A stretch of DNA of 64,000 nt from Candidatus Viridilinea mediisalina (lineage in GTDB: Bacteria; Chloroflexota; Chloroflexia; Chloroflexales; Chloroflexaceae), in contig NZ_NQWI01000007.1 in the NCBI RefSeq assembly GCF_002532535.1, positions 1-64,000 on the forward strand, written 5' to 3'. Below, piece by piece: positions 42,208 to 51,801 of the stretch. The notes below the pieces were generated by a model. That model made no database searches. It saw only the letters and a program-made list of their open reading frames with translations, and was not told the origin of the DNA. Numbering within the stretch: the first letter of the stretch is position 1; each line of letters opens with the position of its first letter. The position numbers and the translations under genes were made by a program.

Positions 42208-43116
42208 ATGATCCGTCGCAGTGCGTTGCTTCCTTCGCTGCTCAGTGGGGCGATTGGCCTTGTTGGGGGCGCTTTGGGAGCGGCTTGGTATGTGAGTGGC
42301 CGCGTAAGCCCTGAGCCGCGCCGCACCTTCCTTGATGCCTATACCTTTACCCCTTGGGAGTTGGGCGTACCCTTTGAGCCTGTGCGTTTTACCAGTAGTG
42401 CCGGGGTTACGCTGCGCGGTTGGTGGTTGCCCCAAGCAGAGCCCAAAGGGGTTATGATTGGCTGCCACGGCCATAGCGGCAGCAAGGATGATATGCTTGG
42501 CATTGGCAGCAATGTCTGGCGTGCGGGTTATAGTGTGCTGCTCTTCGATTTCCGAGGGCGCGGTGAATCTGATCCCTGGCCACAAACCCTGGTGAGCCGT
42601 GAGGTGGATGATCTGACCGCCGCAGTGGATTTTGTCGCCGCCCGTGAGCCCCAGGCGGCCATTGGGGTGGTTGGCTTTTCGATGGGTGCAGCGGTGGCCA
42701 TCCTCACTGCGGCTCAAGATGCCCGCATTGGCGCGGTGGTGGCCGATAGCGCCTTCACCACGGGCCGCGATGTGGTGGCCCATAATATCCGTAGTGTGCT
42801 GCGCCTGCCTGCAGAATTTTTAGTCATGGCCGCTGATCAGATTGTACACATGCGCCATGGCTACCGCTTCAGCAGTGTGCGTCCGCTGGATCGGGTGGCC
42901 CAGCTTGCCCCACGCCCACTTATGATCATCCATGGTGCTGAGGATACCCTCGTGCCGTGCAGCCACGCTGAGCGGCTCTACCAGGCCGCCAAGGAGCCGC
43001 GTGAGCTCTGGATGGTGCCTGGCGTTGATCACTGTGGGGCCTATTTTATTGATCGGCCAGCCTATTGCCAGCGGGTGATTGGGTTTCTGGATCAGTATTT
43101 GACCAGTTTGGGGTAA
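42208..43116 (+). CDS. alpha/beta hydrolase, membrane-anchored
   Basis: A 302-aa protein with one N-terminal membrane helix (LLSGAIGLVGGALGAAWYV) and an alpha/beta-hydrolase fold. The nucleophile elbow is GFSMGAA; the acid and histidine are in HGAEDTLVP and GVDHCGAYF. It resembles BAAT/DUF1749-type or prolyl-peptidase-like serine hydrolases. ATG 42208 has AAGGA upstream. The natural substrate is not known. Confidence 0.82.
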   Translation: MIRRSALLPSLLSGAIGLVGGALGAAWYVSGRVSPEPRRTFLDAYTFTPWELGVPFEPVRFTSSAGVTLRGWWLPQAEPKGVMIGCHGHSGSKDDMLGIGSNVWRAGYSVLLFDFRGRGESDPWPQTLVSREVDDLTAAVDFVAAREPQAAIGVVGFSMGAAVAILTAAQDARIGAVVADSAFTTGRDVVAHNIRSVLRLPAEFLVMAADQIVHMRHGYRFSSVRPLDRVAQLAPRPLMIIHGAEDTLVPCSHAERLYQAAKEPRELWMVPGVDHCGAYFIDRPAYCQRVIGFLDQYLTSLG

Positions 43117-43134
43117 AAGGATAATTTGGTATTA

Positions 43135-43175
43135 TTTCGTTCGTGTTGGCGACTATGCTACCAACACGAACGAAA
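43135..43175. repeat. 15-bp palindrome just before the trmD start codon
   Basis: Arms 43135-43149 and 43161-43175 are perfectly complementary with an 11-nt loop. The right arm ends 6 bp before ATG 43182, so it occupies the place of a Shine-Dalgarno sequence. Confidence 0.65.
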
Positions 43176-43181
43176 AAACGC

Positions 43182-43931
43182 ATGATTTTTGATGTCCTAA
43201 CTCTCTTTCCCGCGATGTTCAGCGGGCCCATGACTGAAAGCATTCTCAAGCGGGCGCAGCAGGCCGGGCTGATGACGCTGCGTCTGCACAATATCCGCGA
43301 TTGGGCTACGGATCGCCACCGTACCGCTGATGATGCGCCCTATGGCGGTGGGGCCGGTATGGTGATGAAGGCGGTGCCGACGGCGGCGGCTATCCGTGCG
43401 GTGCTGGCACTAGAACCGGAAGCGCCGCCTGCCCCCGTGATCCTCCTCAGCCCTGATGGGACGCCTTTTACCCAAGCGTTAGCCCACGAACTGGCGCTCC
43501 AGCCGCGGCTCATTCTGCTCTGCGGCCACTATGAGGGTCTGGATGAACGGGTGCGCGAGACGCTCGTGACCCAAGAAATGAGCATCGGGGATTATGTACT
43601 CACTGGTGGCGAATTGGCCGCAATGGTGCTGATTGATGCGGTTGCCCGCTTGCGCCCTGGTGTGATTGATGCCGAGTCGATTAGCGAAGAGAGCCATAGC
43701 GACGGCCTGCTCGAATACCCGCACTACACCCGACCTGCCCTCTGGGAGGATCACCCTGTGCCGCCGGTGCTGCTCTCTGGACACCATGGTGCAGTGGCGC
43801 GCTGGCGGCGCAAAGAGCGTCTGCGCCGCACCCTTGCCCGTCGGCCCGACCTATTGCCCCGTGCTTATGCCACAGGCCAACTGAGCCGCGACGATCTGAA
43901 CTTTTTGGCTGAGTTGGGTTGGGTACCGTGA
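43182..43931 (+). CDS. trmD: tRNA (guanine37-N1)-methyltransferase
   Basis: SPOUT-fold enzyme of 249 aa that methylates G37 of tRNAs using SAM, preventing +1 frameshifts. Family words are [11 protein letters not shown] at the start, [25 protein letters not shown] and the [11 protein letters not shown] trefoil-knot region. The start is ATG 43182; the upstream open frame is palindrome DNA. The usual neighbours rpsP, rimM and rplS are absent here. Confidence 0.95.
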   Translation: MIFDVLTLFPAMFSGPMTESILKRAQQAGLMTLRLHNIRDWATDRHRTADDAPYGGGAGMVMKAVPTAAAIRAVLALEPEAPPAPVILLSPDGTPFTQALAHELALQPRLILLCGHYEGLDERVRETLVTQEMSIGDYVLTGGELAAMVLIDAVARLRPGVIDAESISEESHSDGLLEYPHYTRPALWEDHPVPPVLLSGHHGAVARWRRKERLRRTLARRPDLLPRAYATGQLSRDDLNFLAELGWVP

Positions 43932-43943
43932 GGAGTTGGTACC

Positions 43944-45344
43944 ATGCTAAAACGCCTACGCCAATTTCGGGGAATCGAGTTTCAACTCCTCTTCACTGTC
44001 CTGCTCTTCTTTGCAGCGGGCTACCTGCTGGTCATGGTGGCGACGCAACAGCGTGAGTTTGTAGCTACAGTGCCGGGGCTGTTGAGTATCCTCTGGCCTT
44101 CGACGCTGCCCCTGCTGCTCTTCATTGCGGTCTCGGTGGGCTTGAGCTTCCATAGCCCCCAGGCCGATCAGATTCTCCTGCCGTTGGTGGCGCTCTTGGC
44201 GGGCCTAAGCCTGATGCTGACGGCACGCCTGGAGCCGAGCCTCAACGCGCTCTACCGCTGCTCTACGCCCGACGGGGTGGTGTTTGGCTGCTACGAAGCA
44301 ATTGATGCCAAACAATCACTCTGGGTCACGCTGGGGGTGGTGGGCATGGCGGCGATCATCTTTCTGCCCTGGGATCGCATCCTGATCCGCAATCTGCGTC
44401 TCTCACTCATTGATGTCTTGGATCACTACCGCTACTTTTGGCTGGCCTCGGGCTTGGTGCTGATCGGCGCAACCTTTATCTTTGGCGTTGATCCCAACAA
44501 TTCCGGTGTGAACCTCTGGTTCAACTTTGGCTTCTTTCTCTTCCAGCCCTCGGAGTTGCTCAAGATTATCCTGGTGATCTTTATGGCTTCCTACCTAAAC
44601 CAGCACCGCGAGGTGGTGGCTGGTGGTTATCAGTTGGGGCCATTGACCTTGCCGCCGCTCCCCTATCTGGTGCCCCTCGCTGCCATGTGGGGCATTGCAA
44701 TGAGTACCATTGTCTTTCAGCGCGACCTAGGAGCAGCCTTGTTGCTCTACGGGGTCTTTTTGGCCATGCTCTATGCCGCGACGGGGCGGGCGTGGTACGT
44801 ACTCGCCGGACTGATCGCCTTTGGCGGCGGGGCGTACATTCTCTACCAACTGATGCCTATTGTCTCACTGCGTATTCAGGTCTGGCTCGATCCCTGGGCG
44901 ACCGCACGCGGCAGTGGCTACCAGATTGTGCAGGCGATCTACGCGCTCGCTTCAGGCGGCATCTTTGGCCAAGGGTTGGGCATGGGCGTACCGGCAATTG
45001 TCCCCGCAATCCACACCGATTTTATCTTTACAGCCATTGGTGAAGAGTTGGGCCTCGCGGGAGCATTGGCGGTCTTGATTGCCTACATCCTCTTAATTTT
45101 CCGTGGCTTTCACATTGCCCTACGAATTCCGGGGCGCTTCCGAGGCTTTGAGCAACTCCTCGTGGTGGGGCTAACATCCATCATTGCCGTGCAGACGCTG
45201 ATCATCCTCGGCGGCAACCTACGCCTCATTCCACTGACAGGCATCACCTTGCCCTTCATCTCCTACGGAGGCTCCTCGATCCTGATCAACTTTCTGATCG
45301 TGGGGCTCTTGATGCGTATCTCGGCCCAGACCGGGGGGCGGTAG
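43944..45344 (+). CDS. FtsW/RodA/SpoVE family peptidoglycan polymerase
   Basis: A 466-aa SEDS glycosyltransferase with about ten or more membrane helices. Conserved family words are FQPSELLKIILVIFMA, FQRDLGAALLLY, and GITLPFISYGGSSI near the end. SEDS proteins polymerise lipid II with a class B PBP. The N-terminal 140 aa with three extra helices are longer than in E. coli RodA. It starts 12 bp after trmD, so both are probably co-transcribed. Whether it serves elongation or division is not clear. Confidence 0.9.
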   Translation: MLKRLRQFRGIEFQLLFTVLLFFAAGYLLVMVATQQREFVATVPGLLSILWPSTLPLLLFIAVSVGLSFHSPQADQILLPLVALLAGLSLMLTARLEPSLNALYRCSTPDGVVFGCYEAIDAKQSLWVTLGVVGMAAIIFLPWDRILIRNLRLSLIDVLDHYRYFWLASGLVLIGATFIFGVDPNNSGVNLWFNFGFFLFQPSELLKIILVIFMASYLNQHREVVAGGYQLGPLTLPPLPYLVPLAAMWGIAMSTIVFQRDLGAALLLYGVFLAMLYAATGRAWYVLAGLIAFGGGAYILYQLMPIVSLRIQVWLDPWATARGSGYQIVQAIYALASGGIFGQGLGMGVPAIVPAIHTDFIFTAIGEELGLAGALAVLIAYILLIFRGFHIALRIPGRFRGFEQLLVVGLTSIIAVQTLIILGGNLRLIPLTGITLPFISYGGSSILINFLIVGLLMRISAQTGGR

Positions 45345-45547
45345 GGCGGAACAGAGGAACAGGCGAACAGGCGAACAGAGGAACAGAGGAACAGAAGAAC
45401 AGAAGAACAGGGGAACAGAACGGTGCCGCAAAAGAGCGCAAAGGAACGCACAAAAACAGCGGTGCCGTCGCCCCTCTCCCACGTTGTGGGAGAGGGGCCG
45501 GGGGTGAGGGCCATCCTTGTGATCCCAAAGCTCTAGCCATAGATCCC
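45345..45547. repeat. repeat-filled gap (GAACAG arrays and CCCTCTCCCA palindrome)
   Basis: GGAACAGAGGAACAGGCGAACAG arrays are followed by CGCCCCTCTCCCACGTTGTGGGAGAGGGGCCG. The second also occurs near 26.45 kb. A hairpin here may act as terminator for the two convergent genes. Confidence 0.5.
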
Positions 45548-48500
45548 TCAACGAACAACCAACGGCAAGTAGAGTTTCCTGATAACCACTCCTTCTATAA
45601 CGAAGACTTGGGTGAAGCTTCTGTCGGTATTGAACGATGCCTCAGTGTTATGGTGGGTGATCCAATTCAGGATCACGTCACCAGCGACGCCACCGTTCAC
45701 TTGCACCCTGAAGACGATCAGCAAGCGTCCAGATCGCTCATCTGTAGCGGCTGGAATGGTCAGGTTGGACCAGATGAGATTCTGACCGTCCACTTGGGGC
45801 GACGGCCCGATCAAGGTCTGGAGGTATTGGAGTTTCTCGTTGAGGTTATTTCTGATGTCAACGTTGACCGGACTGTTCGTCGGGTTGATCGCGGAGATAA
45901 CGTAGTAGAACTCCTCTTCAGAGCTCACACTGCTCTTGTTTGCATGCAGGCCAAGGGCCGGATTGGGGGGTTCACAGAGACTAATGATCGGGTCGAGAAC
46001 CCCGTCCTTGATGGGCAGGGCCCCATCAGGGCTATTGGCCTGGGCGCGGGGCTGGAGTGGCCCCCAGACTTCACCGATGCGTAGACGCATACGTAGGGCG
46101 ATCTGGGCTGCCGATACGTCCGCTGGCTTCTCTGGTACATACAGATTCTCCCAGCGCAGCACCGTACCGTTATGATCCTCCGAGATCACACGCGGCGGGT
46201 TGCCCCCTTCCTCCAACATTCTCTCGTAGTAGAGGCCCAGCGGCAGCGTCACGGTCACCGCCGTGCTGGTGTAAGCGTGGCGATTGGTGTTCACGATGCT
46301 AATCTGGTAGTCGCGCTCCTGCTCGTGGTCAAGGTTGACGCATTGATCGGCCCGCTCAATTGTGGGCTCGACGGTAGCCATCGGCACCACCTGGATATTA
46401 GCAAAGGCATAGAGCCTAAACTCGTCGTCCTCATCTTCGATCCATTCGTAGTTGCGGCAAGGCTCTTGCGGATCATCAGGGCAGGTGCCTACGCCGTCAA
46501 TGTTGTCGGCCTCGGCGCGGAACAGATTTCTAAAGGGGCCAACGATATCGCCCGAACGGGCGAAGAAGCGCACATTCGTACTGGCGTCAGGCGCAAGCGT
46601 GGCAAGCGTCCATGTCAGCACTACACGCCCGTCTTCGCGTGTAGTGCTCTGAGGCTGATCTCTAATCGCACTATCGGGTGACATGCCATCAAAGGTAAAG
46701 CCGGGGGGCAGTACATCAATGAAGCGTACATTACGCTGTTCAGCTTCGGTATTGTTATTCTTCACATTCAGCCGAACTTCGTGGCGATCCTGGAGGCTGA
46801 TGTTGCCGCGCGGGTCAATTGCCTTGCTGAAGGTGAGTGTGTTCAAGACGGTACCGCAGAGGTATTCTACGGGAGCAGCGGTGCGTGGCACTGAACGCAC
46901 AACGTAGGACGTTCCACCAAGGCTGGGTGTGAAGCGGAAGTCAAGAATGTTGTTAAAGGAGGTGCTTCGGCAGCGAGGTGGATCCAGCCGGGCCACAAAA
47001 CGCACCGTGTAGCTCTCATTCGGGCCAATGGTTCGTTGCGGCCACTCGAAGGTATTACCACTGACAACCGTCGGTGGCGGATTGTCGTCGTCCATACGGA
47101 CAAAGGCAAAGTTGCCGCCAACATCATAGAGGCCGACGCGGTATTCACGGTTGTCGAGGTTCCTATAGGTGAGGGTGAAGACCACTTCGTGGTTGTCTTC
47201 CTCATTATTACCGTCAATCGTCTCACGGCTGGCCGTCTTGGTCAGGATCATCGGCGGTGAGATGCGTACACAGACCCGGTTTGCGCGGGTTTTGTTGACA
47301 GTTTCGTCGCTATCTACCACTTCATAGTCGAAGGCGTTGCAGTGGTCAATATACTCGTAGCCTTCGATGTTCAGGGTGTAGCGGAGCTGTATCGTCTCTT
47401 CAGCCGGTACGCTGATGCCCTCCCAGGTGATCGTGCCACCGCTACCATTCCGCACATCCGTGGGTTGGAACGATTGGCCATTGAGCGTGGAAGAACCCTG
47501 CTGGTAGCTAAAGTTAGCACCGTTGCCCGAGGGCATGCGGTCAATCACGCGGACGTTATCGGCGGTCTCCGAGCTACGGTTCTCGATCTCAATAATGTAG
47601 GTGAAGCTACCGCCGCGTGTAACCAAGTATTGGCCTTCGGTCTGCTCCATCTCGGGGTCGGCGAGCTTGCTGGCAAAGAGGCGCGTAAAGGCTTGGAAGT
47701 TCGCCCGCCCACTCCGGGGTTGGATACAGGCCGAGGGGACATCTTGGGGCACACTCACACTGGCGACACCAGTCCCACGAGCCACGGTCGTCGTATTACC
47801 ACCACGAATCACCAGAGTCACGGTCTGGCTCGAGGGAGCGCTGAAGGAGCCAGCGGGCATATTGAGCTTCCAGACCACATCGCCGCCAAGTTCTCTGCCG
47901 TCGGGCGCAGAATAGGGCGGTGGATTAGCGCGGCCTGGTATGTAGTAGGCATTAGACTGGATAATATAGCGCAATTCGAGATCATTGATCGGCCGATCCC
48001 AGAAATTCTGCACCCTGATAGTAATCTCGGCCTCATTGCCCAAGATCGGGCGGGCGGGATCGGCACTGACCGCTGCGATCACCACGGGCACCTGGATGCT
48101 CGCATCTACACGCCTACCTGAGATGATATGACGGGTTGTGGCTGAACCCAGCAGAGGTATCTCATCGCTGGTTACAAAGTAGGTATTGTTGCGGAGGATG
48201 GTACACTCGATGGCAACATCGAGCTTAAAGAAGCGCACCTTGAACTCCAGCGGATTGGCACCAGGTTGCAGTGGGCCAGGGATCACCCAACGGATCTCGC
48301 CGTTCTCTTCGTCCACTTCGGCCTGTACCGGCCCCTCCGAACTTACATACTGGCTACCCGCAGGAATGCGATCCGTTAGGGTAATATTGGTCGCAGCAAC
48401 CGCATCGGCGCGAATAAGATCGCCAGCACGGTCGCCGGGAGCGGTAGCGTTACCGAGTCTGATCGTGAACTCGACAACCTGATCGGGGCGGGCGTAGTAG

Positions 48501-49378
48501 TGTGTCGCGGGACTCGTGCGATCCTTTTCTAGCACAAAGACCGGGCCAATAAAGATCGCGTTGGCGGTGTCCTCGCTGATACTTGGGCTACCAACACTAT
48601 TGGCCAGTGCAGCCGAGCCCGCAGGCCGCTTGGGCGGCTGGCCCGTGAGCGGATAGTGATTGTCGCGTGTGCCTAATACCACTTGGAAACTGCCAGACTG
48701 GCCGGGAGCGAGCGATGAGGTAATTTGGTATATCACATTAGCATCGGTCGTATGGGGAATAATCTCCACCGTGGCGTTGCGTTGTTGCTCTGGTAGGCAG
48801 TAACGCGGGGGTACAACCTGCAGGTCGCTGTTCTTGCAGAACTGTTGGACTGTATTCCTATTATTAACAAACGCGAATTCAGTCCAGCGGGCTGCAATAA
48901 CAAAGTCGGAGGCAGGAGTGCTACGGGTGTTCGTGAAGATATAGGTGTAGATAATATCTTGACCGGGCGTGACGCGCTCGGGGCTTATCACCACGTCAAC
49001 CTGGATGTCGCCCTGAATTTGCTGCGGGAAGGAGAGATCGTTCAGTTGTTGCAGGCTGAGATCTGCCAGTTCGCTGGGGGGCATGTAGCCTGCTGGGGCA
49101 ACCGGCTCGGCTTCGGCGAATGGGACGACTACATCCATTTCGGGCAATGCGTCGGACGGCGGGGTGTAACGTTCACCAATTTGCCGTGGGGGGCTAGCCA
49201 CGGTCGGCACTGATAGCTCGGCTGCATCGAGCGTCAGTCTGGTAGCCGCTTGTTCATCAACAGGCGTCGGTGGGGGCGCCTGGGCCAGCGTAGCACTAGG
49301 CGGTGTTGGCGTTAAGAGCAGCAACACGAGTACCATGGCGAACAAGCTGTAGAGGCGTCGGAAAGACAAAGACATCAT
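45548..49378 (-). CDS. large secreted DUF11-repeat surface protein
   Basis: A 1276-aa exported protein. A signal peptide is clear (LFAMVLVLLLL...ATLAQA). At least six DUF11-type units follow, with words such as YTYIFTNT, LTDRIPAGS, IDRMPSGNG, VTLPLGLY and DVLPPGFTF. DUF11 domains are Ig-like units of surface adhesins. The C-terminal end VVIRKLYLPLVVR resembles a tail common in Chloroflexota exoproteins; its function is not established. ATG 49378 with AAAGGAG upstream is the start. Base composition and codon use look like the neighbours. Confidence 0.85.
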   Translation of the reverse strand: MMSLSFRRLYSLFAMVLVLLLLTPTPPSATLAQAPPPTPVDEQAATRLTLDAAELSVPTVASPPRQIGERYTPPSDALPEMDVVVPFAEAEPVAPAGYMPPSELADLSLQQLNDLSFPQQIQGDIQVDVVISPERVTPGQDIIYTYIFTNTRSTPASDFVIAARWTEFAFVNNRNTVQQFCKNSDLQVVPPRYCLPEQQRNATVEIIPHTTDANVIYQITSSLAPGQSGSFQVVLGTRDNHYPLTGQPPKRPAGSAALANSVGSPSISEDTANAIFIGPVFVLEKDRTSPATHYYARPDQVVEFTIRLGNATAPGDRAGDLIRADAVAATNITLTDRIPAGSQYVSSEGPVQAEVDEENGEIRWVIPGPLQPGANPLEFKVRFFKLDVAIECTILRNNTYFVTSDEIPLLGSATTRHIISGRRVDASIQVPVVIAAVSADPARPILGNEAEITIRVQNFWDRPINDLELRYIIQSNAYYIPGRANPPPYSAPDGRELGGDVVWKLNMPAGSFSAPSSQTVTLVIRGGNTTTVARGTGVASVSVPQDVPSACIQPRSGRANFQAFTRLFASKLADPEMEQTEGQYLVTRGGSFTYIIEIENRSSETADNVRVIDRMPSGNGANFSYQQGSSTLNGQSFQPTDVRNGSGGTITWEGISVPAEETIQLRYTLNIEGYEYIDHCNAFDYEVVDSDETVNKTRANRVCVRISPPMILTKTASRETIDGNNEEDNHEVVFTLTYRNLDNREYRVGLYDVGGNFAFVRMDDDNPPPTVVSGNTFEWPQRTIGPNESYTVRFVARLDPPRCRSTSFNNILDFRFTPSLGGTSYVVRSVPRTAAPVEYLCGTVLNTLTFSKAIDPRGNISLQDRHEVRLNVKNNNTEAEQRNVRFIDVLPPGFTFDGMSPDSAIRDQPQSTTREDGRVVLTWTLATLAPDASTNVRFFARSGDIVGPFRNLFRAEADNIDGVGTCPDDPQEPCRNYEWIEDEDDEFRLYAFANIQVVPMATVEPTIERADQCVNLDHEQERDYQISIVNTNRHAYTSTAVTVTLPLGLYYERMLEEGGNPPRVISEDHNGTVLRWENLYVPEKPADVSAAQIALRMRLRIGEVWGPLQPRAQANSPDGALPIKDGVLDPIISLCEPPNPALGLHANKSSVSSEEEFYYVISAINPTNSPVNVDIRNNLNEKLQYLQTLIGPSPQVDGQNLIWSNLTIPAATDERSGRLLIVFRVQVNGGVAGDVILNWITHHNTEASFNTDRSFTQVFVIEGVVIRKLYLPLVVR

Positions 49379-49421
49379 GGAGCTCCTTTCGTATTTGTGG
49401 GTGTACCTGCACATGTGCCTG

Positions 49422-49528
49422 TTAGAAGCTGTCTGAAAAGCTAGTGGGTACGTGTTGGAGTGCCGGCTTTAGCCGGCTAAAGCCGGCACTCCAACGCCAG
49501 TTCATAGACTTTTCAGACAGCCTGTTAG
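49422..49528. repeat. MITE with GGCTGTCTGAAAAG ends, copy 4
   Basis: 107 bp, TTAGAAGCTGTCTGAAAAG to CTTTTCAGACAGCCTGTTAG, with the GCCGGCTTTAGCCGGC middle. It lies just upstream of the DUF11 gene. From 49529 to 49790 no gene is seen. Confidence 0.75.
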
Positions 49529-49792
49529 GGATTATGGAGACGATATATTATACACCCACGTCTATTATACGTGTGTACGCACCCACAAATACGCCCATAT
49601 CCCCGCTGCATTTGTTGCAATTTGGCGACTTCGCTAACAGACTGCAACGCCCTAGCCATACGCATAGGCGCAATTGAGTTGACACACAGGTATGAATTGA
49701 TGAGAAGTAGTGCTGGGTGATTATGGCCCAGTGTAGCAGAGTCGCATTACCATACTGCTACCGTATAATTGTAGATTGCCGACTTGCGAGGG

Positions 49793-50063
49793 TGCGTGAG
49801 GCGAGGATGCGGGAGGCGAGGATGCGGGAGGCGAGGATGCGGGAGGCGAGGGTGCGCGTCCTCGCGTCCTCGCGTCCTCGCGTCCTCGCGCCCTCGCGTC
49901 CTCGCGTCCTCGCGCCCTCGCGCCCTCGCGCCCTCGCGCCCTCGCGCCCTCGCGTCCTCGCGCCCTCGCGCCCTCGCGTCCTCGCGCCCTCGCGCCCTCG
50001 CGTCCTCGCGTCCTCGCGTCCTCGCGCCCTCGCGTCCTCGCGTCCTCGCGTCCTCGCGCCCTC
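49793..50063. repeat. 15-bp and 8-bp tandem repeat array after asnS
   Basis: A few copies of GCGAGGATGCGGGAG (to about 49852) are followed by about 25 copies of CCTCGCGT/CCTCGCGC (49860-50063). The two parts are partly complementary. It ends 3 bp before the asnS stop codon. It is open in several frames, none of which looks like a protein. Confidence 0.9.
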
Positions 50064-50066
50064 CAC

Positions 50067-51389
50067 CTAAGGATAGATCCGATAAAGCATCCGTGGAAAC
50101 GGGATCGTCTCACGGATATGGCGCGTCCCTGTAAGCCACGCAACTACTCGCTCGATGCCCATGCCAAAGCCGCTGTGGGGCACGCTACCGTAACGCCGCA
50201 GATCTAGGTACCAGCGGTAATCTTCAAGCTTCAGGCCATGCTCAACAATGCGCCGTTCGAGGAGCTCAACATCGTGGATGCGCTGCGAGCCGCCGATAAT
50301 TTCGCCATAGCCTTCAGGGGCCAAGAGATCGGCACAGAGGGCCAGTTCGGGCCGTTCGGCGTCGGGCTGCATGTAGAAGGCCTTGATCGCAGCGGGATAC
50401 TTCTCAACAAAGACGGGGCGATCAAACTGTGAGGCAATCAATTGCTCGTGGGGTGCGCCAAAATCTTCGCCCCAGGCCAGTGGCGTCGCGCCCTCCACCT
50501 CGCCCTGCCGCTCGGCAATGAGTTGCAGCGCAGCATCGTAGGTGATGCGTGGGAAGGGTGGGAGACAACGTTCCAACACAGTCGTGTCGCGCTCCAATAC
50601 CTCCAAATCGGCCCGGCGACGTTCCAGTACACGCTGCACAATCGCGCTGATGAACTGCTCCTGCAGCACCAGGTTATCTGCATGGGTGGCAAAAGCCACC
50701 TCCGGCTCAAGCATCCAGAACTCGGTGAGGTGGCGCCGGGTTTTGCTCTTTTCGGCGCGAAAGGTGGGACCAAAGCAATAGACCTTGCCAAAGCTCATCA
50801 TGCCCGCTTCGACATAGAGTTGGCCGGTTTGCGCGAGATAGGCTGTGCCGAGGTCGAAATACTCCGTGGCAAAGAGATTACTTGTACCTTCAGCCGCCGT
50901 CGCAGTCAGAATAGGCGTATCAAAGCGCACAAAGCCCTGAGCATTGAGCCACTCCTGGGATGCCGCCATCACCTCAGCACGCACGCGCAGCAGGGCGTGC
51001 TGGCGGGCCGAGCGCACCCAAAGGTGACGATGTTCCATTAAAAACTCGACGCCATGCTCCTTAGGGCTAATCGGGTAGTCACTGCTGCCCCCTACCAATG
51101 CCACCTCAGCCACATCCAACTCAAAGCCGCCCGGCGCACGCTCATCGGCACGCACGCTGCCCGTAATGCGACAGGCAGCCTCTTGGGTGAGTTGTTGCGC
51201 GGTGGCAAACGCTTCGGCACTCACATTCTTCTTAAAGACAACACACTGTACCGTAGCGGTGCCATCGCGCAGTTGCAAAAAGACCAGTTTCCCCTTTTCG
51301 GTCTTATGGTAAATCCAACCGGCCAGGGTTACTGTTTGGCCCACATGCTTGGCCAGAGCGGCCACGCTCGTGGTGGGAAGCAGGGACAT
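50067..51389 (-). CDS. asnS: asparagine-tRNA ligase
   Basis: Class IIb aminoacyl-tRNA synthetase of 440 aa. The N-terminal OB-fold anticodon domain starts [11 protein letters not shown]; the catalytic part has motif 2-like [15 protein letters not shown] and motif 3 [13 protein letters not shown]. The EHRHLWVRS and [19 protein letters not shown] segments are typical of AsnRS. ATG 51389 with AAGGAG upstream is chosen; the longer frame runs through a repeat. Confidence 0.93.
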   Translation of the reverse strand: MSLLPTTSVAALAKHVGQTVTLAGWIYHKTEKGKLVFLQLRDGTATVQCVVFKKNVSAEAFATAQQLTQEAACRITGSVRADERAPGGFELDVAEVALVGGSSDYPISPKEHGVEFLMEHRHLWVRSARQHALLRVRAEVMAASQEWLNAQGFVRFDTPILTATAAEGTSNLFATEYFDLGTAYLAQTGQLYVEAGMMSFGKVYCFGPTFRAEKSKTRRHLTEFWMLEPEVAFATHADNLVLQEQFISAIVQRVLERRRADLEVLERDTTVLERCLPPFPRITYDAALQLIAERQGEVEGATPLAWGEDFGAPHEQLIASQFDRPVFVEKYPAAIKAFYMQPDAERPELALCADLLAPEGYGEIIGGSQRIHDVELLERRIVEHGLKLEDYRWYLDLRRYGSVPHSGFGMGIERVVAWLTGTRHIRETIPFPRMLYRIYP

Positions 51390-51465
51390 GGGGGACTCCT
51401 TAAGTATTGAGTATCTAGGTGATAAGAACTCATTGTTCGATAAGCTGAATTGTAGCATAGACTTA

Positions 51466-51585
51466 CCGTGTACGATTGTAGATTGTAGATTGTAGATTGT
51501 AGATTGCCGAACATGGCGTCCCAATGGGCTTTCGCGTGCTTGATGATGCGGCAGGGTCAAGGGTAATTGGTATAAAGCCCATTGA
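51466..51585. repeat. AGATTGT heptamer element, copy upstream of asnS
   Basis: TGTAGATTGTAGATTGTAG...CCGAACATGGCGTCCCAATG...GATGATGCGGCAGGGTCAAGGGTAATTGGTATAAAG. It lies between the divergent asnS and galK genes. The remaining part (51586-51801) has no repeat. Confidence 0.75.
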
Positions 51586-51801
51586 GACGCCTTGTGACGT
51601 GTGGCTGTGCTACAATACCTAATGGAAGGATACAGCAAGGAGAAAATAGAAAATAGGTTTGCCCCATCAGGATGCGCTGAATGCCGCTGAAGTGTAAAAC
51701 ATTGTTCCTCTGGTGCAACTGTCCTACTTTTCTCTATCCTCTAGCCTACTTTATTTACCTCTTTCCTACGTTTCTATCCCCCAGCCCCCCCGGAGTCCCT
51801 C

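Noticed and set aside
49717-50143. Overlapping open frames in the 8-bp tandem array
   Set aside because: The array lacks stops in several frames on both strands, so the frames are only repeat translation (RGREDART-type, SSRPRVLA-type).
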